Origin: Ctenosaura bakeri
Taxonomy: Eukaryota; Chordata; Lepidosauria; Squamata; Iguanidae
Direction: 5' to 3'
NCBI GenBank assembly: GCA_948474755.1
Contig: CAOLHI010001653.1
Location: 248,001 to 312,000 of the forward strand
DNA length: 64,000 bases
Of the stretch, positions 55,314-64,000 are shown one piece after another; position 1 is the first letter of the stretch, and each line of letters opens with the position of its first letter. A program made the position numbers and the translations under genes. The notes below the pieces were generated by a model. That model saw only the letters and a program-made list of their open reading frames with translations, searched no databases and was not told where the DNA came from.

Positions 55314-56120
55314 TTCTAGCTGCTGCCCAGAAAGAGTACAGGTTACTGTTGCTTCTAAAATATATCAAATAGTACATTTTAAAGTTTGTATTTATTGCAT
55401 ATATTATTTCTTAAAATAAATAAGGAGCTTTATCTGGAGTGCTGGAAAGAAGACCAGTAGACCGTGGCTGGCATTCTGTATGGCAATTTACAGATTTTTA
55501 ACCTTGAGTTATAAATCCATAACCACTCTGTATTGTAACACCGTGTAGTCATGATCACAGCACTATTGTCACAATTGTAGATGCCTCCAAACCACCTTAA
55601 CAGCCCGCAGCTGCATTGAGCAAAGGAGGTCAGTTCTCCTGGGGATCAGAGTGCAGCAGGATGACATTTCCAGCTCCATCTCACCAGCTAGTGAGGCTGC
55701 AACAATCAGAAGCAGGACCCCTTTTGCAATTCTTCATAAGGGCCTTGCTCGCTGGTAGGATCAGGGCTGGAAGCATCAACTTCCTTGCCACCCCAATCAG
55801 CTGCTATATAGACCTTCTTCATTCAGTGCTGCTTCTGGCTGTTAAGGTGGGCTTGGGGTTCAGGCCAGGGAGGCATTACTTCGTTGCACATTTATAACTA
55901 TGTAGCCAATATAGCATAGCAACAAATATCTACAAAATCATGTTGGCTTGAGCTATTGGCCTAGGGTTACTTTAATCCTTTGTTTTGCTGAAAGTATTTA
56001 AAATTTAAGGAAATATTAACCTTTGTCCACTGCTATTTCCCTGTTTTCCTGGATGCTGGTTTTCTTCTCTGTCTATTTCTTCTGTCTCCAACTATTCTCT
56101 AAAACTGCTGTGTATTACAG

Positions 56121-56273
56121 GCTGGGAAACCCAGCTTGCCAGATTCAGACAAGGCCATTTTGGATATCCTAGAACACGATCGCAAAGAGGCGCTAGAAGA
56201 TCGTCAGGAGCTGGTCAACAAGATCTTTAATCTCCAGGAAGAGATCCGACATGCAGAGGACCTCCGAGATAAG
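56121..56273 (+). CDS. CARD11: CARD11 coding exon 5 (coiled coil)
   Basis: The acceptor is GTGTATTACAG and the donor is ATAAG|GTAAGA; 153 nt, phase 0 to 0, residues 282-332. The encoded text [20 protein letters not shown] continues as [21 protein letters not shown] and ends LRDK, matching human CARD11 with few substitutions (Pro for Arg in AGK-x-SLP, Lys-Ile-Phe for Arg-Ile-Tyr, Ile-Arg-His near the end). It follows the largest intron within the coding region seen here (5.6 kb), which carries many repeats. Confidence 0.95.
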
Positions 56274-56942
56274 GTAAGATGGAGAACAGGGAGGGAGAGG
56301 GAAAGCAGGAAGGCACAGAGAAACTCAGGTTTTTCCTCTTTGAGGAGAGAAGGGGGCATAGTTATGTTCCATTAGGTTGTTTGTACACAAGATTCTAACT
56401 GGTTTCCTGAAAATCCAAATGATATACTCTGTGTCTTGATTTGTTTAACCTCATTTTTCCACATCAGCCTCAGATATTTTTTTTAACGCGGCAAACACAA
56501 ACATTTAAAATAAAATGGGTTGACGCAGTGCTGCGTGTTGATGTGTTATCTCCAGGCATGAAGGATCTCTTCTGGGAGAACTATCAGAAGTTGTGTGCAG
56601 TGATAAGATGTCTTCTTCCTTTGCTACCACTTCCTCCCATTTGGCATCATCAAGCAAAACAGAAACAATCTACTTTATTCTGCTCTGGTGGAGCGATGAC
56701 AATGACATGGCAGTAGAGTGGCCCCAGCATTCAACCAAGTGATTCACAAAATCTCCATGTCTGTGACTCCCAAAATAATAGACACGATATGCTCAAAGCA
56801 GGGGCTGTAGCGGAAAGGAAAAGCCATAACAGGCAGATGAATTGTGCATGGCTGCCCGGCCTTCTGCCCTCACTAAGTCTCAGGGCAGACCAACATCAGC
56901 CTTTTTCATCTTTTGGACAATGTATTTACTTATTCCAAGTGG

Positions 56943-57065
56943 AAGTTGTTGTTGTTACATACCTTCAAGTCATTTCTTACTTACGATGACCCTAAAGCAA
57001 ATCTATCACAAAGTTTTCTTGGCAAGATTTGTACTGGGGTGTGTGTGAGAGATGCCTTTTCCAAG
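56943..57065 (-). mobile_element. Sauria-type SINE 3' half
   Basis: GTTGTTGTTGTTACATACCT, TCAAGTCATTTCTTACTTAC, GACCCTAAAGCAAATCTATC and TTTTCTTGGCAAGATTTGTA. The head is missing. Confidence 0.7.
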
Positions 57066-57402
57066 GCTGGGCCCACAGTTCCAGCCCCCTGGAATCCTAC
57101 CACTCACCCTGCCCTTGTTCCCCACTGAATACCTTTCTGGATTTGGGTTTCCAGGCCTTAGGGTGACCCCTTAAATGTGGACCTGTAGCTGTGTAGTTTT
57201 GTGGGTTTGTTATACTAGACATGGCCTGGCTCCTTATCAGGCTTGATAGAGACACCCAGAGACAGGCATTTTAAAAAACAGAATAACAATTGTAGATGTA
57301 TTAAAACTCAGTAATGCAATATATTAATTCTTGAATGTTCTATACTTACGTGGCTCAGGTCTCCTTCCTGACTATCTTGTATCTCTGAAATCCACACCCT
57401 AG

Positions 57403-57570
57403 CCATTTGCGCACTACACTCTTATAGCACGATTATTCCACTTTCAACATCCTATGGAATCCTGGGGTTTGCAGTTTTGGGAGGGGCCTCTCCCGAAATT
57501 GCAAACCCCAGGTTTCCATAGGATGTTGAAAGTGGAATAATCGTGCTATAAGAGTGTAGTGCGCAAATGG
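57403..57570. mobile_element. intact palindromic family A element with 6-bp flanking repeat
   Basis: Two arms of about 84 bp are almost perfectly complementary: CCATTTGCGCACTACACTCT, TATAGCACGATTATTCCACT and CATCCTATGGAATCCTGGGG on the left, with GAGTGTAGTGCGCAAATGG closing the right. CCCTAG directly flanks both ends (57397-57402 and 57571-57576), a probable target duplication. With no unpaired loop of note, the element is close to a pure hairpin. Confidence 0.85.
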
Positions 57571-57654
57571 CCCTAGTCTCTATCAACTCCAAAACCCTGT
57601 CTGCTTCCTCAGAGGCAGCTTTGCACCCACAGCTCTCCTTCACAGCCCACAGCA

Positions 57655-57832
57655 AGATGAGCCCAGTGCCTCCTTCACAGGCATATTGCCACGGCCCTAC
57701 TCTGAGGCTGAGAGAGTGTGACTTACCCAAGCTCACCCAGTGGGTTTCCATAGCTGAGCATGGATTCAAATCCACATCTCCCAGAGTTACAGTCCAATAC
57801 TCAAACCACTTTACCATATACTATTTTGACAG
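57655..57832 (-). mobile_element. Sauria-type SINE, 5' part
   Basis: CTCTGAGGCTGAGAGAGTGT, GACTTACCCAAGCTCACCCA, GTGGGTTTCCATAGCTGAGC and the head CATCTCCCAGAGTTACAGTC with CTCAAACCACTTTACC, in reverse. Its 3' half may be the fragment at 56943, separated by family A and other sequence. Confidence 0.7.
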
Positions 57833-58165
57833 CCTGATTACTTATTCCAGGTGGAGTATAGCTACCCACACACTACATGATTTTTGCTTATTTAACATGT
57901 CTGTGTGGGATATTCCTTGAGCAGTCCCTCTCTGTTCTGCTATGCTCCCTCTCTGATCAGGTTAACCCCTTCACCCAAATCCATAATATTCCGATGTTTT
58001 GCCACAAGACCTCATGTGTAGATTCAGAGCGATGACTTGCAGCCCCAGCCGCCGAGCCCATCTTCTGAGATGCAGAGAGATTGGCAGGGCTCCCTTCTTT
58101 GGCATGGGCTAGGTCTTTATCGATCGCCCTTGATGCACTGTGCTTATTGATCGATTCATTTGTAG

Positions 58166-58291
58166 TACCTCGAGGAGAAACAGGAGCTGGAGTTAAAATG
58201 CTCAACTCTGGGGAAAGACTGTGAAATGTACAAACATCGCATGAATACGGTGATGATACAGCTGGAAGAAGTAGAGAAGGAGAGAGACCAG
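58166..58291 (+). CDS. CARD11: CARD11 coding exon 6 (coiled coil)
   Basis: The acceptor is CATTTGTAG and the donor is ACCAG|GTACC; 126 nt, phase 0 to 0, residues 333-374. It encodes [20 protein letters not shown], then [20 protein letters not shown] ending in DQ. It is nearly identical to human apart from Gln for Glu in EEK-x-LEL, Ile for Leu in VM-x-QLEEV and Lys for Arg in EVE-x-ERD. Heptad spacing is continuous with the flanking exons. Confidence 0.95.
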
Positions 58292-59951
58292 GTACCTGAA
58301 AATCACAAGACATGGCTGGGCAGGGAAGGTGGGGGAAAACTGAAAGGGTAACTGGGGAAAAGTCAAAGCTAAGAGTGGAAAGAGGAAGCTTTTCAGTGAC
58401 CGTTTGTGCTGGAAAGGTGGGGATTTATGGAAACAGTGATGGCCTCACCCAATTTTCTCCCCTGCCAAGTCCATCGTTCTTCTTGCTATTGCTGGGTACC
58501 ATGTCATACCTGCTAACAGTGAATCCATTCTCAAAATGCAGATTCTCATGTAACCAAAATGACACCATTCACAGAGAAGAAAGGAGGCAACTGTAAGCTT
58601 ACAGACACCCATGTCTCCAATTTTTTTTTAAATCTTGTCGAAGTTCCCAGTGCTCTCAAATCTTGGAGAAGTCCCCAATGCTCTCTTAAAAAACAACTGA
58701 TCAATGAGAACCTGAACATGCTTGTTCTTTTACAAGTTCTTGTACAAGTCCCAAGTTCTTTTACAGCAGCACTTTCTGGTTTTTTAGGCAGGAAAAGCCC
58801 AACAAACAATTCAATGGGGATCTCAACAGAGCTTGGGCTGAAGGGAAGATCATTTTTGGTCTGCAATTCCCATAATCTCTTACCAGCTTGGGAGCTGCAG
58901 TTCAAAAAGCAAGATCTTGCCTAAGGTCTGTGAAGCCCAATGAGCATGGAATGATCACCAGTTGTGTAGAGGTTGGAATGGAAAAGGAGTGGAAAGAGGG
59001 AATGCAATGGAGTATGGCAGAAAAGGACATGGATGGCTGTAGAAGCACTGAATGGGGACACTCCATTCTGGACATTTTGTTTCAGCTTCCATGCTCTCCT
59101 CCGCTGCCACCACCACCCCTTTCAGAGTTCCTTCTCCAAACAGGAAGCATTTGCTTCATTCTTCTGCTTTTGCTCTGGCAGCATCAATGCAGATACAAAT
59201 TGGAGCAGAACTGAAAAACTGAAAACCCAGAAGATAACCTGGCTGAATCTGTGGAACACTGCTTTAGATAAACCTCCTTTGGGGTTTATGTAAAATACTT
59301 CTATATTCAGCCTTCTGGGGCAAGAGTTGTGGACAGGGAAAGGAAGTAATGTTTCCTGTTTGGAGAGGAAAGCTAGGAGGAACTTGAGGGTGAAATGGCA
59401 AGCAGCAGTAGCAATCATAATAAATCAGAATATTTAATACTTGGCATTTCTATAGCAGTTCAGAGGGTTCCAAACACTCAATTGGCACATAGCATGGCTT
59501 GATAATCTTCGTATTCTTTGAGTTGCTACCTGTCTGGGACAGTGATGGGACGAAGCAGTCAAGTGCCCAACAGGCCACAACATCCCTGCTAGATATTTTC
59601 AGTCTTCACGTTTGCATACAGCTGTGCCTTAAGTTTATAGCAACCCCTTGATTGGCTATTCTTCTCTTAACACTCTTGCTTCCCATTTCCAGTCTTTAGG
59701 CAAGGTCATAAGATCAAACCTGTAAGATCAGGCAAACTCAAGTTGGAGGCTGGAGAAGTGACAATGGTATCAGGTGGCCAGGTTCCCCACCCCTGCTGTA
59801 GACAGTCACGAATTCAGTTCAGTTGGGGTTCCCAATTGTTCAGCCAGGCAGGTAGCTGGCACATAATATTTTATTTGGGGGAATTTATTTGGAGGAATTT
59901 ACTGCAGTTGTGCACTAAATGAAATTTATCCCACTTCCTTTGCTTCTGGAG

Positions 59952-60146
59952 GCATTCCATTCACGTGATGAAGCACAAACTCAGTATTCTCAGTGCCTGA
60001 TTGAAAAGGATAAATATCGGAAGCAGATCCGAGAACTGGAGGAAAAGAACGATGAGCTCCGGATTGAAGTGGTCCGGAAAGAGGCCTGCATCATTAATCT
60101 GGAGTGCAAGTTGAGGCGTCTCTCCAAGGACAACGGCTATGACCAG
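59952..60146 (+). CDS. CARD11: CARD11 coding exon 7 (end of coiled coil)
   Basis: The acceptor is TTTGCTTCTGGAG, with only a modest pyrimidine tract, and the donor is ACCAG|GTAGG; 195 nt, phase 0 to 0, residues 375-439. It encodes [20 protein letters not shown], then [20 protein letters not shown] and [12 protein letters not shown], the last strongly predicted coiled-coil segment. The C-terminal NGYDQ differs from the human SNNLDQ, where one residue is missing. In-frame sequence extends upstream to an ATG at 59919, but those residues lie before the acceptor and have no counterpart in CARD11. Confidence 0.95.
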
Positions 60147-60734
60147 GTAGGGCTAGAGAAGGTTATTCTGTTCATTCTCTCTCTCTCTCTTTCTCCCTTC
60201 CTCTGTCTTTGGGGAGGCCCAATGCTTGTACCTAGCATACCTGGGCAACTGCTGGGGTCCATGCACTATGGCAGGGCTCAGCAAAATTTGATGTCTTTGC
60301 AGGGGTTTTATATTTGTCTTCCTATAGCCCCCTGCACAGCATTCCATGAGCTATAATTGGTGGGGTCTACCTGGGCTTGCCAGCCTGTCATTTCCCAGCT
60401 GTTTTGGTAAATCAGGAGCAAGAGACCATCTATAAAAGCCTACATTCCTTTAATGGTAATCTACATGCTACTAGGAGCCGGAATCTGATTCAATAGGGCA
60501 GGGGTGTGTAGCCATCCTGAGCTCTGGAGGCCCCACACACCTTCACACCTGAATTCGAGGACCAAACATTGGCATACCGTACTCCTGCAGCCCATTTTTT
60601 TACTTATTTTTTTTAAAATCTCAAAACGCTTTCCATATCTTCTAAGAGAGGTTGGGAGCAACGTCACCATCTCCCCTTCCAAGAAGAGGCCTTTCTTGAA
60701 GAAACTGATCCTTCCTGGTTTGTTTAGGTCAAAA

Positions 60735-60850
60735 ATTATTATTATTACTATTATTGTTGTTGTTGTTGTTGTTATTTATTTGTATCCTGCCTCTCCATAT
60801 GGATTGAGGCGGCGAACAACTTACAAATAGCATGTATTTCTATACATGGC
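60735..60850 (-). mobile_element. SINE-like repeat tail, second copy
   Basis: The tract ATTATTATTACTATTATTG and (GTT)n runs into TATTTGTATCCTGCCTCTCC, ATATGGATTGAGGCGGCGAA and ACTTACAAATAGCATGTATT, matching 27478-27552. It is truncated before the tRNA-like head. Confidence 0.65.
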
Positions 60851-61182
60851 AAAATTACTTGTGAAGTAGACATTTTCAGGTTTTGGAGGATTTTAAAAAA
60901 AAAAATCCATGGCTTAGGATCCATTTTTCAAACAATCAGGGCTTTGGGATCCCTTTGCAAACTGCGTGTGAATTTTCCCCATGCTTGCAACAAGGACAGA
61001 TTTGGCAGGAAACGGTTTTGCAGGGTGGACAAAGATCAACATGAGAGGAGATGGGGGTTTTCCTATGCTCTTTGAGCCAGAGTTATTTTGTACCTGTGCT
61101 GGATGAACCATTGGAAAGCGTAGCATTAGGAGGTAAAATTCAGCCAATCGATCACAAAATCTGTCCTTTCATTTGCTTCCAG

Positions 61183-61359
61183 AGCTTACCGAGAAATCTA
61201 CCGCTCACTGTGATTTCTCAGGCTTTTGATTCCCAGAGCCCCAAAGCCAACGGCCAGGAGGCTGATGATTCCTCAACTTCGGAGGAATCGCCTGAAGACA
61301 GCAAGTTTTTCCGCTCGGAGCAGCCTCGTTTCCGAAGGATGAACTTGAAGGGCATCCAG
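61183..61359 (+). CDS. CARD11: CARD11 coding exon 8 (start of inhibitory linker; last exon in window)
   Basis: The acceptor is TTTGCTTCCAG and the donor is ATCCAG|GTATGT; 177 nt, phase 0 to 0, residues 440-498. It encodes [17 protein letters not shown], then [19 protein letters not shown] and RRMNLKGIQ. The acidic and serine-rich text is the beginning of the linker whose later part is phosphorylated by PKC to open the scaffold. The stretch between EDSK and RRMNLKG (FFRSEQPRF) differs markedly from the human YFLPYHPPQ, while both flanks are conserved. The next human segment (LQRAKSPISLK) is not found before position 64000, so the following intron is at least 2.6 kb. Confidence 0.95.
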
Positions 61360-62734
61360 GTATGTTCCGATCTGAGATGGGATTGTCAGAGTCAGAATGG
61401 GAAGAATATTTGAAAATATTTGAACTCAGTATACAAGCTGTCAATTGAAGACAGCAGTCCAATCGTTCCTGAAAGACTAATCAATTTTATTTTATTATCA
61501 CTGCTTCCTAATTGTAAAACCCACACGTCATAATTGTTGATTGTCCCTTATCGCTGTTTTGACAACCTGGCAGTCCTCGTCCTGAGGATCCATGGTTTCG
61601 TCTGTGAAGCTTTGGGCATTATGGAAATACTGAGAGCATCATACTGCTGAGACCCTGCCTTATATTTGGAGAAGGTGCAGAAGTTGCCAGTAACATGGCT
61701 GGCTTGCAAGCTGTATCAAGGGATTTCAAGGTTGGGGAAAAACTGGTGGCTTGGAGGAGTGGGAATCCTTAAAGCAAGGTCATTGCTTGGCTTCAATGAA
61801 GCTCCTGTAATCAGAAGACAAATATTTCTCTGCCCCCCTTGACGGTTGCAACAGAAACATTCACACAGAGAAAGCAATGCTTTAAGCCCTGTACAAATGG
61901 AAAAGCTGATGGGTGGCAGGCGACTGATGAAAGAGATCCTAGTGGCGAGGAAGGATAATAGGAAGAAAGCAACCCAAATCCAGAGCAAAATTAGCTACCT
62001 AATTCAGAGTTAAATTAGGCCATGTCTTTTGCTCATTCAAGTGTACCGACAAACGTGCTTGAAGTCTTTGATTCTGCTTGATTGACTGGGTAACTGGATC
62101 TTCTGCTACTCTGGTAAACTCTTTGGAAGTTTTGCTAACAAAGGATTTAGCTGCAGTGGGGGGAAAAATAGGACTCTATTTCTTTCTCCCAGTATTTATT
62201 GCTTGCTGGAAATCTTCCCGTCATTACTGCTAGCAGAAAAATAGCTCCTGTTCAGAGTAAAGATATTGCCAAAACTCAGCATTACTTGGATAAATCCCAA
62301 GTCTGGTCCTGTATACATATATATAGTAACAGACCTGGGATCTACTATCAGCCATTGGTGCAAGCATTTTGAATTTTGAAAACAACTTAACAAATTCACA
62401 TTTGCTACGTCATTATGCAAATACTAGTGCAGTTCTCCTTAGATCATCAGAATTTTGTGATATTCTCTCAACAAACATATCAGAGAAGGGTGCACGAACG
62501 TGGGACAGTAAGAAGATAAATGAAAAGTCTTTATGTAAGAGAGAGATGCTCTACAGACATTAGGCAAAATTGCATACAGATTATGTATATATTAGAAGAA
62601 CTATATACATAAAATGCCTACAACATTTTGTGCAGACCTTTTTTTTTCCCCTTAAGAAAGCAAACTCTTGTAGAAATGAGAGAGTAAACAAAAGAATGGA
62701 AAAATGGGAAACTGAGAGCAGAAGTGGCTGGTGG

Positions 62735-62885
62735 TTTCATGTCCGTGCAATGATGAATCCGGTCTGGATTTTAGTCTGAACTTGAAACGGGTTGCTCAAG
62801 GTGCTGGGCCTTATCTTTAAAATAGGTTCACCTGGACAGCACTTTTAAAATCCAGACTAAAACTGAAGTATGTGGATTCACTATC
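62735..62885. mobile_element. palindromic DNA element, family C copy 5
   Basis: GAATCCGGTCTGGATTTTAG and TCTGAACTTGAAACGGGTTG on the left; CACTTTTAAAATCCAGACTA and TGAAGTATGTGGATTC on the right. Confidence 0.6.
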
Positions 62886-63085
62886 TTATACAGACATGGG
62901 GGCTCCCAATTGCCATTGGCGGAGAGAATCTGACAGATTTATCCATTCCTAGTCCAGAGCAGCCCTGGACCTGCTTGGCAATTACTGCTTCCTTGCACAT
63001 GCTGAAAGTGTCATTAGTAGATAGCTTAAGACCGAGAGGTCTTCAAATGGCCTGCAGGAGCAGAACACCAACCACGTACCCTCGA

Positions 63086-63645
63086 ACTATCCTAATTTGG
63101 CAGTCACAGTCCCCATCTAATCCTCTGACATCCCACTTTTTCAGTTGCTTTTAAAATGTCCCAGTTTCTCTCTTCCCCTCCCACTTTCCTCCTTTGTCCT
63201 CAGCTTATTTCCATGGGTGCAAATTAAATTCAAAGTGCTTCTCAATCAGTTAACTCAGGAGTGGGAGAGGTAAGGAGTGGTCAGAAAAGACTATGTTTTA
63301 TATTTAGAGTTTGTCCTTTGGTATAGATATAACCTCTTTGTTTTTACATTGTAATGGCCTATGGTTAAAAGCAATTAAAACTTGAACTACAAGCTAGGAG
63401 AAGTTGCGCTGGTTTGCTTTTGCCTGAGCTAACTGGGAAAGGGAAGATTCCTTTCTCACTTCTTCTCTAATCTCTCCTTCTGGGTTAATTGAGTGCAAAG
63501 TACTTTTAAGTCAGATGGCAGCAATAAGCTGGACACAACGGGGGCAAATGGAAGGAGAAAAGGGAAACTGAGAGATTTTTAAAAGCAGCTGAAAAGGTTG
63601 AACAACAGAAAATCAATCATGACTGTCCCTGCCAAAATGGGACAG
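63086..63645. mobile_element. family D element with long terminal inverted repeats
   Basis: The left end CCTAATTTGGCAGTCACAGT is complementary to the right end ACTGTCCCTGCCAAAATGGG. CCCACTTTTTCAGTTGCTTT answers AAAGCAGCTGAAAAGGTTGA, and CTCCTTTGTCCTCAGCTTAT on the left has a decayed counterpart on the right. Both halves resemble the half copies at 1296, 22390, 32196 and 41690, so this shows the complete arrangement, about 560 bp. Confidence 0.6.
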
Positions 63646-64000
63646 CAGAAAAGTATAAGAGAGGCTCTTGGTCTGGTCTAACATGGCTACTATATTCTAT
63701 AATATAAAATTCCCCATGCCAGCCCCAATGCCATGGCCAATTGCCATAGCTGGGCTACTCCGAATTCCTGCATTATCGAGGGACTATTTTTTCCCCTCTT
63801 TCTCTCTCATTAAATAATCTTAGCAATTCTGTCACATCTTCTCCACCATTTCTTGAAGTAGTTGCCATCCGCTTATGTTTCTGGAAATGCAATCCCTGTT
63901 ATTATTTGCAAAATATAGGAGTCGCAATGTGTTTAATACCTGTCATTCTGTCCCACCCACTTCATTTTCTCCAAAGGAGGCACATGGAGCTGTGGCTTGG

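Larger units (their letters stand above)
61360..64000 (+). other. CARD11: CARD11 intron after coding exon 8 (incomplete)
   Basis: There is no further exon match down to the right edge. The intron contains a palindromic repeat at 62735-62885 and a long inverted-repeat element at 63086-63645. Otherwise it is AT-rich sequence in which I see nothing definite. Confidence 0.7.

Noticed and set aside
59919..59951. ATG and in-frame residues before coding exon 7 as an alternative start
   Set aside because: The acceptor at 59950-59951 and exact homology from AFHSRDEA place these residues in the intron.
63960..64000. Possible next CARD11 exon at the right edge (after TTCTCCAAAG)
   Set aside because: None of the three frames matches the expected LQRAKSPISLK segment of CARD11.

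Overview
The window is vertebrate nuclear DNA, most likely from a squamate reptile (a lizard or relative). The gene present has introns and reads as a reptilian CARD11. The repeats include Bov-B (RTE) LINE fragments, tRNA-headed SINEs ending in (ACA)n of the Sauria type, one SINE with a clear 5S-rRNA-derived head, CR1 LINE 3' ends and many palindromic DNA-transposon relics. Bov-B together with tRNA- and 5S-headed Sauria-type SINEs is the combination known from squamates; the species cannot be named from this sequence. There are no bacterial-style operons and no CRISPR array.

Layout. From 1 to about 19.4 kb I see no protein-coding gene: this is upstream intergenic DNA with interspersed repeats and several repeat-free stretches that look like conserved regulatory DNA, the strongest at 18.12-18.98 kb. 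A GC/CpG-rich block at about 19.43-19.87 kb contains a good splice donor (GAG|GTAAGAG at 19651/19652). I interpret it as the promoter and untranslated first exon of CARD11 on the + strand. A first intron of about 27 kb follows. It holds most of the mobile-element relics, a 14-copy minisatellite (44.02-44.78 kb) and two or more candidate LTR families.

From 46.67 kb onward, eight coding exons of CARD11 (CARMA1) lie in order: 46669-46882, 48372-48509, 49383-49708, 50316-50495, 56121-56273, 58166-58291, 59952-60146 and 61183-61359. They join in frame into 498 codons covering the CARD, the coiled coil and the start of the linker. The PDZ, SH3 and guanylate-kinase-like parts of the MAGUK scaffold must lie past the right edge. 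The exon order, phases and sequence fit the human protein closely. The most visible difference is at the N-terminus: the only ATG in the first coding exon corresponds to human Met8.

I found no novel multi-gene system. The observations most worth a second look are structural. They are a composite SINE with repeated tRNA-type heads interrupted by a duplicated local sequence; a highly homogeneous minisatellite with traces of a four-unit higher-order period; a near-perfect 168-bp palindromic element with a 6-bp flanking duplication; an 82-bp ungapped fold-back pair in a CARD11 intron; a candidate solo LTR with a 5-bp duplication; an 883-bp block bounded by 14-bp perfect inverted repeats directly 5' of the first coding exon; and several candidate conserved noncoding elements.
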